Positions 31,886-40,078 of a stretch of 48,132 bases of DNA are shown here, piece after piece. The position numbers and the translations under genes are program-made. Origin of the DNA: Acidobacteriota bacterium (GTDB taxonomy: Bacteria > Acidobacteriota > Terriglobia > Terriglobales > Acidobacteriaceae). The DNA is taken from the NCBI GenBank assembly GCA_013285705.1, contig JABDHA010000019.1:5006-53137 (forward strand), in the 5' to 3' direction. The notes beneath the pieces are model-generated. The model was not told the DNA's origin. It did not search any database and saw only the letters and a list, made by a program, of their open reading frames with translations. Numbering within the stretch: position 1 is the stretch's first letter; every line of letters begins with the position of its first letter.

Positions 31886-33556
31886 TTGGAGGCGAGGTTT
31901 CTGCTGGCGATATTGTTAGTTCAATCCATGTTCGTCAACGGGACAGCGCTGCTGGCACAGGCGAACCAGCACAGCCTTTCGCATTACCTTCGCTCCCATT
32001 ACGGTGACCGCACGTTCGAGGGGCTCTACCGGCTCAATTGGTTTGATCTCACCTTGCTGGTGCCGTATTTCCTGGTCATGGTGATTCTTGCTTTCTATGG
32101 AATGCACCGTTATCAACTCGTCTATCTCTACTACAAGCACCGCAAGAACGCCGCCAAAGAGCCGCCTGTGCTTTTCGAACAGCTCCCACGCGTGACGGTT
32201 CAACTGCCCATCTTCAATGAACAATTCGTCATCGATCGCCTCATCGAAGCCTGCTGCAATCTCGATTATCCGCGCGAGCTGTTGCAGATCCAGGTGCTGG
32301 ATGATTCAACCGATGAAACGAAAGAGGTGGCGCGCAGCATCGTCGATCAGTATCACACCGCGGGCCATCCCATCGTCTACATCCACCGGACGGACCGCTC
32401 CGGCTACAAAGCAGGCGCGCTCGATTATGGACTGAACACTGCAACCGGCGAATTCGTCGCCATCTTCGATGCGGACTTTGTCCCGCCGCGCGAATGGCTG
32501 ATGAAAGTCATCCATCACTTCGCCGAGCCGCAGGTCGGCATGGTGCAGACGCGCTGGACGCACCTGAACCGCGACTACAGCTTCCTCACCCAGGTTGAGG
32601 CCATCCTGCTCGATGGTCACTTTGTGCTCGAACACGGCGGACGCTCACGCGCCGGCGTCTTCTTCAACTTCAACGGCACTGCCGGCATGTGGCGCAAATG
32701 CGCTATTGGCGAAGCCGGCGGCTGGCAGCATGACACGCTGACCGAAGACACCGATCTGAGCTACCGCGCGCAGCTCAAGGGCTGGCACTTCAAATATCTC
32801 CAGGATGTCGAATGCCCCGCTGAAGTGCCGATCGAAATGACGGCCTTCAAAACGCAGCAGGCCCGGTGGGCCAAGGGGCTGATTCAAACATCGAAAAAAA
32901 TTCTGCCGAAGGTCTTCGAGAGCGATGCGCCGTTCCACACCAAGCTCGAAGCCTGGTATCACCTGACGGCGAATATCAGCTATCCGCTCATGGTCATACT
33001 TTCGACGCTGCTGATGCCGGCCATGGTCATCCGCTTCTATCAGGGATGGTTCCAGATGCTGCTGATCGACCTTCCGCTCTTCATGGCGTCGACGTTTTCG
33101 ATCTCGTCGTTCTACCTGGTCTCGCAAAAAGAGCTCTATCCCAAAAAGTGGTACAAGACATTTCTCTATCTGCCGTTTCTCATGTCGCTCGGCATCGGCC
33201 TTACCGTTACAAATACCAAGGCTGTGCTCGAAGCTCTGCTTGGCATCCAAAGCTCATTCAAGCGGACGCCAAAATACCGGGTAGAGAAGCGCGGTGAAAA
33301 ATCGAAGGCTGCCAAATACCGCAAGCGCCTCGGCATCGTTCCATGGATTGAGCTGCTCATCGGCTGCTACTTCGTGCTGACGATCTGGTACGCCATCAGC
33401 AACGAAAACTACTTCACCGTGCCGTTTCTGCTGCTTTTTGTTGTCGGCTACTGGTATACGGGATTGCTGTCACTCCTGCAGGGACGCTTCGAGCGCTGGC
33501 GCACCGGAGCGAATCTTGAGGAATCGTCACCAAAGCCGTTCCCTGTTGGCGTGTAA
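31886..33556 (+). CDS. Processive-type family 2 glycosyltransferase (cellulose-synthase-like)
   Basis: About 556 residues. An N-terminal membrane helix (about 53-72) precedes a GT-A domain with Asp-Asp-Ser at 139-141, the DAD motif at 195-197, a TED motif (LTEDTDL, around 290) and QQARW (around 325). Four or more C-terminal helices follow. The D, DxD, TED, QxxRW set marks processive membrane synthases such as cellulose, mannan or hyaluronan synthase and glucosylceramide synthase-like enzymes. The polymer is not known, and no PilZ domain is visible. Start: TTG 31886 gives the longest frame; ATG 31928 would drop 14 residues and neither has a clear ribosome-binding site. Confidence 0.88.
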   Translation: MEARFLLAILLVQSMFVNGTALLAQANQHSLSHYLRSHYGDRTFEGLYRLNWFDLTLLVPYFLVMVILAFYGMHRYQLVYLYYKHRKNAAKEPPVLFEQLPRVTVQLPIFNEQFVIDRLIEACCNLDYPRELLQIQVLDDSTDETKEVARSIVDQYHTAGHPIVYIHRTDRSGYKAGALDYGLNTATGEFVAIFDADFVPPREWLMKVIHHFAEPQVGMVQTRWTHLNRDYSFLTQVEAILLDGHFVLEHGGRSRAGVFFNFNGTAGMWRKCAIGEAGGWQHDTLTEDTDLSYRAQLKGWHFKYLQDVECPAEVPIEMTAFKTQQARWAKGLIQTSKKILPKVFESDAPFHTKLEAWYHLTANISYPLMVILSTLLMPAMVIRFYQGWFQMLLIDLPLFMASTFSISSFYLVSQKELYPKKWYKTFLYLPFLMSLGIGLTVTNTKAVLEALLGIQSSFKRTPKYRVEKRGEKSKAAKYRKRLGIVPWIELLIGCYFVLTIWYAISNENYFTVPFLLLFVVGYWYTGLLSLLQGRFERWRTGANLEESSPKPFPVGV

Positions 33557-33630
33557 CCTCTGGCCTGATCCGGTCAGCGATCTATTGCACCAGAGCTTTT
33601 GAGATCGGAAGGAATAGTACACTCGTTGCT

Positions 33631-34977
33631 ATGAAATCCTACTGTCGCGCACTGTCTGCTGTTGCGCTTTTGTTCGTCTGTGCCTCTCTGCATGCCCTCG
33701 ACCGCCAGCCAACCGCCGATTACCACGCGCGCCGCGTAGCCCTCGCCAACAAGCTGAATGGCGGCGTAGCCGTCCTCTTCGCGGCCGAAGAGCCGCTGCT
33801 CGACTTCATGCCCTATCGGCAGGACGAGGATTTCTACTACCTCACCGGATGGAACGAGCCAGGCGCGGCCTTGCTCATCGAAGCTCCAGCATCGGCTGAG
33901 GGAAATCATTCTGCCCACGCTTATCGCGAAATCATGTTCCTGCCCACGCGCAACCTGCGCATGGAACTCTATACGGGAAAGAAGCTCGACGCCGTTTCGC
34001 CCGACGCACCACAGGTCGCCGGTGTCGACGAAGTGAAGCCGATGACCGATCTCGCGCTCACCCTGAATCAGCTTGGAACAGAAAACCGTGCCTCGATGTA
34101 TCACATCTGGTCCGAGCCCGACACCGAGCAGTCGAAAGCGCTCGTGCAATGGGCGGCGACCACGCTCGGCATGGACAGCGCTCCGTCATTCGCCGATGTA
34201 CGCCCGCCTGTCCATGAGCTGCGCGCCACCAAAGATGCAGGCGAGCTGGCGCTGTTGCACAAAGCGTCCGACGCGTCCGTACAAGCGCAGTTCGCCATGA
34301 TGAGGTCCGTGCATCCGGGCCAGAAAGAGCGCACCGTCGCAGGCATCATCATCGAAAAGTTGATGGAAAACGGCTGCGAGCGTCCCTCCTACGCGCCCAT
34401 TGTTGGCTCCGGCGAAAAGTCAACCGAGCTGCACTACGCCGATAACAGCCAGACGATGCAGGCCGACGACGTGGTCGTCGTCGATGCGGCCGGCGAATAC
34501 TCGATGTACGCATCCGACATCACGCGCACTGTCCCCGTCAACGGACACTTCACGGCGCGCCAGCGTGAGATTTACGACATCGTATTAGGCGCGCAGAAAG
34601 CGGCGATGGAAGGATTTGTCGCGGGCAAGTCGCACATCAACGATCCGCAGCATAAGTATCCGGATTCGCTCGACACCATTGCCTGGAATTACATGAATGC
34701 GCACGGCAAGGACCTGCACGGCGAGCCGCTCGGCAAATACTTCATCCACGGCATCGGCCACCTGGTCGGCATCGACGTGCACGACCCGTATGACTACTCG
34801 CTGCCCATCCAGAAAGGGATGGTCTTCACCATCGAGCCGGGCATTTACATTCCGGAAGAAAAAATCGGCGTGCGCATTGAAGATGTTTTTTACGCCGACC
34901 CGGACAGCAAGCTGGTTGATCTGACGGAGGCATTGCCGAAAGATGCCGAATCCGTAGAGAAGGCCATGCGCAAGTAG
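33631..34977 (+). CDS. Exported aminopeptidase P family metallopeptidase (Xaa-Pro aminopeptidase)
   Basis: 448 residues. A signal peptide (MKSYCRALSAVALLFVCASL, then HA) is unusual for a family that is mostly cytoplasmic. The N-terminal creatinase-like domain (about 25-170) contains QDEDFYYLTGWNEPG. The pita-bread domain has the five metal ligands Asp285, Asp296, His377, Glu402 and Glu417 (VVVDAAGEY, ASDITRT, HGIGHLVG, TIEPGIY, RIEDVF). It removes N-terminal residues preceding proline, probably from peptides in the periplasm. The next gene begins three bases after the stop codon. Confidence 0.92.
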   Translation: MKSYCRALSAVALLFVCASLHALDRQPTADYHARRVALANKLNGGVAVLFAAEEPLLDFMPYRQDEDFYYLTGWNEPGAALLIEAPASAEGNHSAHAYREIMFLPTRNLRMELYTGKKLDAVSPDAPQVAGVDEVKPMTDLALTLNQLGTENRASMYHIWSEPDTEQSKALVQWAATTLGMDSAPSFADVRPPVHELRATKDAGELALLHKASDASVQAQFAMMRSVHPGQKERTVAGIIIEKLMENGCERPSYAPIVGSGEKSTELHYADNSQTMQADDVVVVDAAGEYSMYASDITRTVPVNGHFTARQREIYDIVLGAQKAAMEGFVAGKSHINDPQHKYPDSLDTIAWNYMNAHGKDLHGEPLGKYFIHGIGHLVGIDVHDPYDYSLPIQKGMVFTIEPGIYIPEEKIGVRIEDVFYADPDSKLVDLTEALPKDAESVEKAMRK

Positions 34978-34980
34978 CCC

Positions 34981-35376
34981 ATGCAGATCGCACACTCATT
35001 CCTGGCCATTCTGTTAGGGTTCATCGCCATCATCGGCCTCACCGGGACCGCCACGGCACTCCTCAAACACTTCGCTCCCGACATGGCAAGCGAGGATGGG
35101 CCCGTGGACCCTTTCACCATGGCCGTCCATGTTGGCATGAGCCTCGTTTTCTCAGGGCTTGGCGGATATATCACCGCACGCTTCGCGCAGAAAAATCCGA
35201 TCGCTCACGCGCTCATGCTTGCGCTGGTTGTGCTGCTGCTCACCGCGTTCTCCACCTTGCAGAGGAAAGGCAAGCAGCCGGTCTACTATCTGCTGATTTC
35301 CACGACCATCCCGCCGCTTGCTGTGCTCGCTGGTGGCGTGCTGCGCCTCCATCAGGTTGGCGTCCTTCACTGGTAA
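34981..35376 (+). CDS. Small inner-membrane protein, unknown function
   Basis: 131 residues with four hydrophobic helices (about 5-27, 47-67, 75-92, 103-124) and short loops. The start at 34981 follows the aminopeptidase stop by three bases, so the two genes form an operon. I do not recognise a family. A bidirectional hairpin terminator follows the stop. Confidence 0.75.
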   Translation: MQIAHSFLAILLGFIAIIGLTGTATALLKHFAPDMASEDGPVDPFTMAVHVGMSLVFSGLGGYITARFAQKNPIAHALMLALVVLLLTAFSTLQRKGKQPVYYLLISTTIPPLAVLAGGVLRLHQVGVLHW

Positions 35377-35382
35377 AACAAA

Positions 35383-35407
35383 AGGGGTGGGACCGAAGTC
35401 CACCCCT
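35383..35407. terminator. Bidirectional terminator between small membrane protein and barrel genes
   Basis: The stem AGGGGTGG/CCACCCCT (35383-35390 with 35400-35407) has a 9-base loop. The minus strand continues TTTGTTTTACC. It lies between convergent genes, 16 bases from one stop codon and 7 from the other. Confidence 0.75.
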
Positions 35408-35423
35408 CTAATAAATGCTGTTT

Positions 35424-36290
35424 TTAGAAGCGAATGCCAAAGGTCACAGGAATCAGACCCTCGGTGCCGCCGGCCAGATAGCCATTCTCGGCCGCAGCTG
35501 ACGGTGAATCCACCCAGACATAGCGCGCTTCAGCGTAAAGCTTTGCCCTGCTATCCGGACCAAATGCCTTCCAGTATGCTCCAGCCCCGATATTCAGGCC
35601 GCCCTGATTACTGGATAGATGAGCAATCGTCTGGTTCTCGCAGAAGACGCCAAAGAAACCCTCTTCACAGGCTGGAGCGGTAAAGTTCGTGACTTTGCGA
35701 TAGAAGCCACCGCCACCTGTCACATAGACGCCAATCGTAGGAGTAATCGGCGGCAGATAAATGATCGGATCGATCGTGAGCGACCAGGTATTAATATTGC
35801 CACCCGGAGCGCCCAACGCGGCAAGCGTATCACCGGGAATCTTGTTGCGGTTAAATTGATATTCCGCCAGAACGCCGAGCCACTTATTGAAGTTCCAGCC
35901 ACCGCCAAGGGTCAGGTTATAGCCCCAGGTGTCGTAGCCGGAGAGGCCCACACCCTGGCCCCCACTTACGTCATTGCCAACCGGAGCGGTAAAGCCGCCA
36001 CCCGCTTCGAAGGCCACCTTGCTCCATCGGCTCTCATACGTGGGGTAGCGCGAGTTGGTCTGTCCGTACTGCGGCTTGGGAGAAGGCGAAGGATTTGGAT
36101 CAGCGGCCAGCGAAGCGCCGTCGATATCTTCACCACTTAAAAATGACTTGTTGTCATCCGATGAGCTCGAGTACCCGTGCGTATCGTTCTGGGCTCTCGC
36201 AGTGATTGGAAGCGACGCCAAAGCAATGGCCGATACGGCAATGGCGAAACGACGCAACAATGTGCGCGAAGGACTGCAACGAACCACCAT
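35424..36290 (-). CDS. Outer-membrane beta-barrel protein
   Basis: 288 residues from the ATG at 36290. It is chosen because AGAGGG lies just upstream and the signal peptide (FAIAVSAIALASLPITARAQ) begins in the normal place; an upstream start would add 14 charged residues. After a Ser/Asp/Pro-rich spacer (about 35-80) come alternating strands (VAFEAGGGFTAPVG, then YNLTLGGGWNFNKWLGVLAE, then WKAFGPDSRAKLYAEARYVW) ending in PVTFGIRF, typical of an OmpA/OmpW-like eight-stranded barrel. The function is unknown. The 298-base upstream gap holds a terminator for the rng transcript and a short palindrome. Confidence 0.8.
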   Translation of the reverse strand: MVVRCSPSRTLLRRFAIAVSAIALASLPITARAQNDTHGYSSSSDDNKSFLSGEDIDGASLAADPNPSPSPKPQYGQTNSRYPTYESRWSKVAFEAGGGFTAPVGNDVSGGQGVGLSGYDTWGYNLTLGGGWNFNKWLGVLAEYQFNRNKIPGDTLAALGAPGGNINTWSLTIDPIIYLPPITPTIGVYVTGGGGFYRKVTNFTAPACEEGFFGVFCENQTIAHLSSNQGGLNIGAGAYWKAFGPDSRAKLYAEARYVWVDSPSAAAENGYLAGGTEGLIPVTFGIRF

Positions 36291-36372
36291 AGATCCCTCT
36301 TCTTTCCGAGTTTTGGGGCTTCGTGGGATCACCCCTTTTCTTGCTGTAACCCCATTGGGATGTTTTCGACTC

Positions 36373-36391
36373 GGTAAATGATGTATTTACC
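36373..36391. promoter_or_regulatory. Palindrome GGTAAAT-N5-ATTTACC, possible operator
   Basis: Perfect 7-base arms around GATGT (36373-36379 and 36385-36391), directly downstream (on the minus strand) of the rng terminator and about 80 bases before the barrel gene. The position fits an operator or protein-binding site for that gene; no binding protein can be named. Confidence 0.4.
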
Positions 36392-36436
36392 AAAAAAATA
36401 CCCCCGCCTTCCTTCATGAGCCTGGAAAGCAGGGGT
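36392..36436 (-). terminator. Rho-independent terminator after rng
   Basis: A 13-bp stem (36424-36436 with 36400-36412, two G-U pairs) with an 11-base loop, followed on the minus strand by ATTTTTTTGG. It lies about 150 bases downstream of the rng stop codon and upstream of the barrel gene, so it separates the two. Confidence 0.85.
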
Positions 36437-36588
36437 AACGTCAAGTTTCGTTTTTTCGTCTATGCAGGAAACGTGCCCCGCGTGCGATTGGATTTCAGAA
36501 AGCCGATTTTCCAATCTTCGCCGCAGAAGCTTGTGCAGCTACGCCAGCACATCGCATCGAAATTTCGACCGCAGTGCCGGCGTACTGT

Positions 36589-39500
36589 CTAGTGAATGTC
36601 GAACTGCTCCGGATGCAGGGCAGGATCGCTCTTCACAATGATCGTTTTCCCCGTCATCTCTTCAATCTCATTCAGCCAGCGCGCATTGTTGGCCTTCAGC
36701 GTCTTCACCACTTCAGGATGCACGCGCAGCAGCACATCGTTGCGCTCCAGGTGCTTCTGCATCTTGCGCATCTCGGTGTAGATCTCGTTGCAGACCGTCA
36801 TCGGACTCTTCACCATGCCCGTCCCCTGGCAGATGCCGCAGGGCACGCTCAAGGTGCGTTCAAGCGACTGCTTGACGCGCTTGCGGGTGATGGCAACCAG
36901 ACCGAAATCATTAAACTGCAGGACCTTTGATGGCGCACGGTCGGCCTTCAACGCCTCTTCGAGCGCCTGCATCACCTTATGCCGGTTCTTGCGCTCATCC
37001 ATGTCGATGAAGTCGATGACGATGATGCCGCCCAGATCGCGCAGGCGAATCTGGCGCACGATCTCCGGAATGGCATCGAGGTTCGTCTTGAGAATCGTGT
37101 CCTCAAGGCGCGCCGTCTTGCCCACATATTTGCCGGTGTTGATGTCGATCGCGACCAGCGCTTCGGTCTGGTTGATGACGATCGAGCCGCCGGACTTGAG
37201 CCAGACTTTCGACTTGAGCGCCTTCGTGATCTCGTCCTGAATGCCGAACTGCTCAAAGAGCGGCGTTTCCTTCATATAGAGCTTCACGCGCCGCACCAGC
37301 GAAGGCTGGAAGCGGTTCAGGAAGCGCACCACGCGCTCGTATTCGGTTTCGCTGTCGACCCAGATCGTCGAAAAATTGTCGCTCACCTGATCGCGAAGCA
37401 CACGTTCTACCAGGTTGAGATCGTGGTAGATCAGCGCCGGTGCCTTGCCATCATCGGAGCGCTGCTTGATGTCGTTCCACAAGCTGATCAGGAAGCGTAG
37501 GTCGGCGCGCAACTCATCTTCGCTCGCGCCATCGGCGGCAGTGCGCACGATGAAACCACCGGAAGCAGTCCCTTTTTCGCTGATCAGAATCCGCTTGAGC
37601 CGCTGGCGCTCATCGTCGGACGAAATCTTGCGCGAGACGCCGACGTGATTCACTGTCGGCATAAAGACCAGGAAGCGGCCCGGCAGCGCGATATGGCTGG
37701 TAATGCGCGCGCCCTTCTTGGCAATCGGCTCCTTGGCAATCTGGACGAGAATTTCCTGCCCTGGCTTCAACAGCTCGGTGATCGCGGGCAGATCGGTGAC
37801 CTGCGCGGTTGCGCGGCGCGGTCCACCACCACCTCCGCCCTGTCTGCGGCGTCCATGGCGTCCACGTCCTCCGCGACGACGGTCTCGGGAATCCTGGCGA
37901 CTGCGATCGGGTTGGCTTTCCTGCTGTTCGCCCGCAGGCGCATCGGCAGAAACTTCCTCTTCGCCTGCTTCTTCATCCAGCTCTTCCTCGTCTTCGTCGC
38001 TCTCTTCGCCGTACTCTTGTTCTTCTTCCTCAGCCGCCCGCGCTAGCGCGCCTTCGGGGCCGAAATTCAAGCGCTGATTGATGTGCAGGTCGCGCACCAT
38101 CGCACCCAGATCGGCGCCGTTGATCTGATGATCGAGCGTCTCTTCTTCCAGGTCTTCAAGATCATGCTCGTCGGCGTGCGCATGGATCGGTTCGAAATCA
38201 TATTCCTCTTCGTCGATCACTTCCTCTTCTAGCAGCCCTGTGCCGGGAGCGAAGCTGCGGTCGCTCTCAGAGTCCGTCTCTACCTCGGCAAGGCTCGCTT
38301 CAGCGGCATTCTCGACAGAATGTTCATGGATCACTTCTACTTCCGCCGGCGCAACCGCTTCTTCCTCTTCCTGAAACTCGACCGCGAATGCGTGCTCATC
38401 CGCCACAGGCGCAGCAGATGCCTCTTCGGTAACGGATTCAGTTACAGATGCGGGCTGTGTGTGTTCGGTATGCTCGAAGGGCTCGACCTCTTCGACTTCC
38501 TCGACGGCAGCAATACGAAATTCACTCGGAGCTACCGGGTCGATGCGATGCGACGCCGAAGCGTGTTCGGGATCGTATTCATGCTCTTCCTCGACCGTCT
38601 CAATCGCCTCGGGCTGCGCTTCCTCTACTTCATGAATCAGCAGGACCGGCGCGGTAATCGCTTCGACTTCTGCAATCGCTTCCGGTGCGGCTGCTGTTTC
38701 ATGCGCCGTCTCGTGAACCGGCTCCGCAGCTGCTTCCGCAACGTGCTCGTTCACCACTTCCTGCACCGGGATAGACTCGGGCGCCACCGCCTCGGGAAAT
38801 GCCTCTTCCGCTTCCGCTTCATGCACCGCAGGGGCTACCGGAACCACTGCGGCAGCAGCTTCTCCGGTTGGAGCGCTCGGCTCTGCGTTGCGCTCTCTGC
38901 GCGGCGAGCGCGACTCGCCGGGAAGCAGCGATCCGCCATCCCAGCTGATGGGTCCGTCAATCAGGGTCGAGGGTTTCGAGGTGATCTGACTTGTCTTGAC
39001 TGGAGCAGTCGCGGCAGAAGCCTTCGGCTCGTTTGCCGCAGGCTGACCGCCGTACTTGGACAAAGACTCACCCGGCAATAGGATCGACGTGCTCGATGGC
39101 GAAGACGGGGCAGGCACATGCGTAGGATGGAATGCTGGAATGCCGCCCGGCGCGCCATGCTCCGGCAACGGAACCGGCTCAGCCGAGATGCTTTCTTCGA
39201 CCGCTTCCGGCGATTCAATGTGCCCATTGCCTTCGCGTGGCTGTTGCGGGCGGCCATCGCGTCCACGGCGGCCGCGGCGGCCACGCCAACGGCGCGTGCC
39301 TTCCGGAGCGCGCTCGCCTGCGCCCTGCTCCTCAGAACCATGTTCGGTCCCACGGTCAGAGTCGCGTGTCTCGCCCGCGCCTTCGCTTTCTTCATTCCGG
39401 GCTGGCTGCGCTTCGCGGCGTGGCTCTCGTTGCTGCTGTTGTGGAGGGCCGCCAATCCGCTCAAAGTCCGCCGAGTCTTCCTGCTCTTCGAGAAAGTCGG

Positions 39501-39711
39501 TGACATAGAGAAATGCGTCGCGCTCCAGACCCAGGTCGACGAATGCCGACTGCATACCGGGCAGAACACGTGTGACACGGCCTTTGTAAATGGAACCCGC
39601 GAGGGTATATTCGTTTTCGCGCTCGTAGTAGATTTCCGAGAGCTGATCGTCTTCTAAAATCGCAAGCCGCGTCTCATGCGGCGTGCTTGAAATGCATATT
39701 TCCTTTGACAT
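36589..39711 (-). CDS. Ribonuclease E/G with an interrupted S1 domain
   Basis: 1040 residues. RNase E/G cuts single-stranded RNA in rRNA maturation and mRNA decay. The N-terminal S1-type strands (LAGSIYKGRVTRVLPGMQSA, then LGLERDAFLY, about 38-75) are followed by an insertion of some 550 residues (about 76-635) that is Glu/Ala/Pro-rich, with an acidic block and Gly/Arg-rich runs, before the S1 domain resumes at LKPGQEILVQIAKEP. The catalytic domain then continues with the two metal-binding aspartates Asp856 (VAIDINTG) and Asp900 (VIDFIDMD) and the zinc-link cysteines Cys958 and Cys961 (CGIC), spaced as in RNase E. Start is ATG 39711, with AGAGAGG nearby upstream. It follows rodA on the same strand. 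Confidence 0.93.
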   Translation of the reverse strand: MSKEICISSTPHETRLAILEDDQLSEIYYERENEYTLAGSIYKGRVTRVLPGMQSAFVDLGLERDAFLYVTDFLEEQEDSADFERIGGPPQQQQREPRREAQPARNEESEGAGETRDSDRGTEHGSEEQGAGERAPEGTRRWRGRRGRRGRDGRPQQPREGNGHIESPEAVEESISAEPVPLPEHGAPGGIPAFHPTHVPAPSSPSSTSILLPGESLSKYGGQPAANEPKASAATAPVKTSQITSKPSTLIDGPISWDGGSLLPGESRSPRRERNAEPSAPTGEAAAAVVPVAPAVHEAEAEEAFPEAVAPESIPVQEVVNEHVAEAAAEPVHETAHETAAAPEAIAEVEAITAPVLLIHEVEEAQPEAIETVEEEHEYDPEHASASHRIDPVAPSEFRIAAVEEVEEVEPFEHTEHTQPASVTESVTEEASAAPVADEHAFAVEFQEEEEAVAPAEVEVIHEHSVENAAEASLAEVETDSESDRSFAPGTGLLEEEVIDEEEYDFEPIHAHADEHDLEDLEEETLDHQINGADLGAMVRDLHINQRLNFGPEGALARAAEEEEQEYGEESDEDEEELDEEAGEEEVSADAPAGEQQESQPDRSRQDSRDRRRGGRGRHGRRRQGGGGGGPRRATAQVTDLPAITELLKPGQEILVQIAKEPIAKKGARITSHIALPGRFLVFMPTVNHVGVSRKISSDDERQRLKRILISEKGTASGGFIVRTAADGASEDELRADLRFLISLWNDIKQRSDDGKAPALIYHDLNLVERVLRDQVSDNFSTIWVDSETEYERVVRFLNRFQPSLVRRVKLYMKETPLFEQFGIQDEITKALKSKVWLKSGGSIVINQTEALVAIDINTGKYVGKTARLEDTILKTNLDAIPEIVRQIRLRDLGGIIVIDFIDMDERKNRHKVMQALEEALKADRAPSKVLQFNDFGLVAITRKRVKQSLERTLSVPCGICQGTGMVKSPMTVCNEIYTEMRKMQKHLERNDVLLRVHPEVVKTLKANNARWLNEIEEMTGKTIIVKSDPALHPEQFDIH

Positions 39712-40078
39712 GCTGCCTCTCTTGCCCGGCAGCTCTCACGAGCCTGGGGCAGCGGACGGAGCAGATCAAACCGGAAAACCGGACGAGACCAGAGATGACA
39801 AAGAGATCGCCGACACCCACACACATCCAAGGCTTCGCCCGCTCCCGGGCGGAGATCCATGAAAGGGGTGGGATATTTTTGGGAGGCTATCTGGGCGCAG
39901 AGATTTTGTGACCGCTTCAACCAATTTCTTCGGCGGGGCCGTTGCCCGTCTCAGCGCGCTCATTCCTGATCCTGACCGGCCCGGTGATCCACCACGGCCG
40001 GCTAAATAATTAAATTCCTTAAACTTCTTCCACCGGCTTCGCCTCCTGGCGAGAGCCACTTACCTAAACTTTTGCCGC
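39712..40078 (-). other. 367-base gap between rodA and rng: probable leader region of rng
   Basis: No convincing gene is present. Short open frames here (up to about 97 codons) lack starts with ribosome-binding sites and recognisable sequence. The rng ribosome-binding region (AGAGAGG) is at the rng-proximal end, and GGCCGG/CCGGCC-containing inverted segments lie around 39976-40002. A long untranslated leader would fit the autoregulation known for E. coli RNase E, but no structure similar to that leader can be shown here. Confidence 0.35.

Noticed and set aside
39766-40059. A 97-codon minus-strand frame in the rng leader
   Set aside because: No ribosome-binding site, no recognisable sequence, and Ser/Arg/Pro-rich chance composition.
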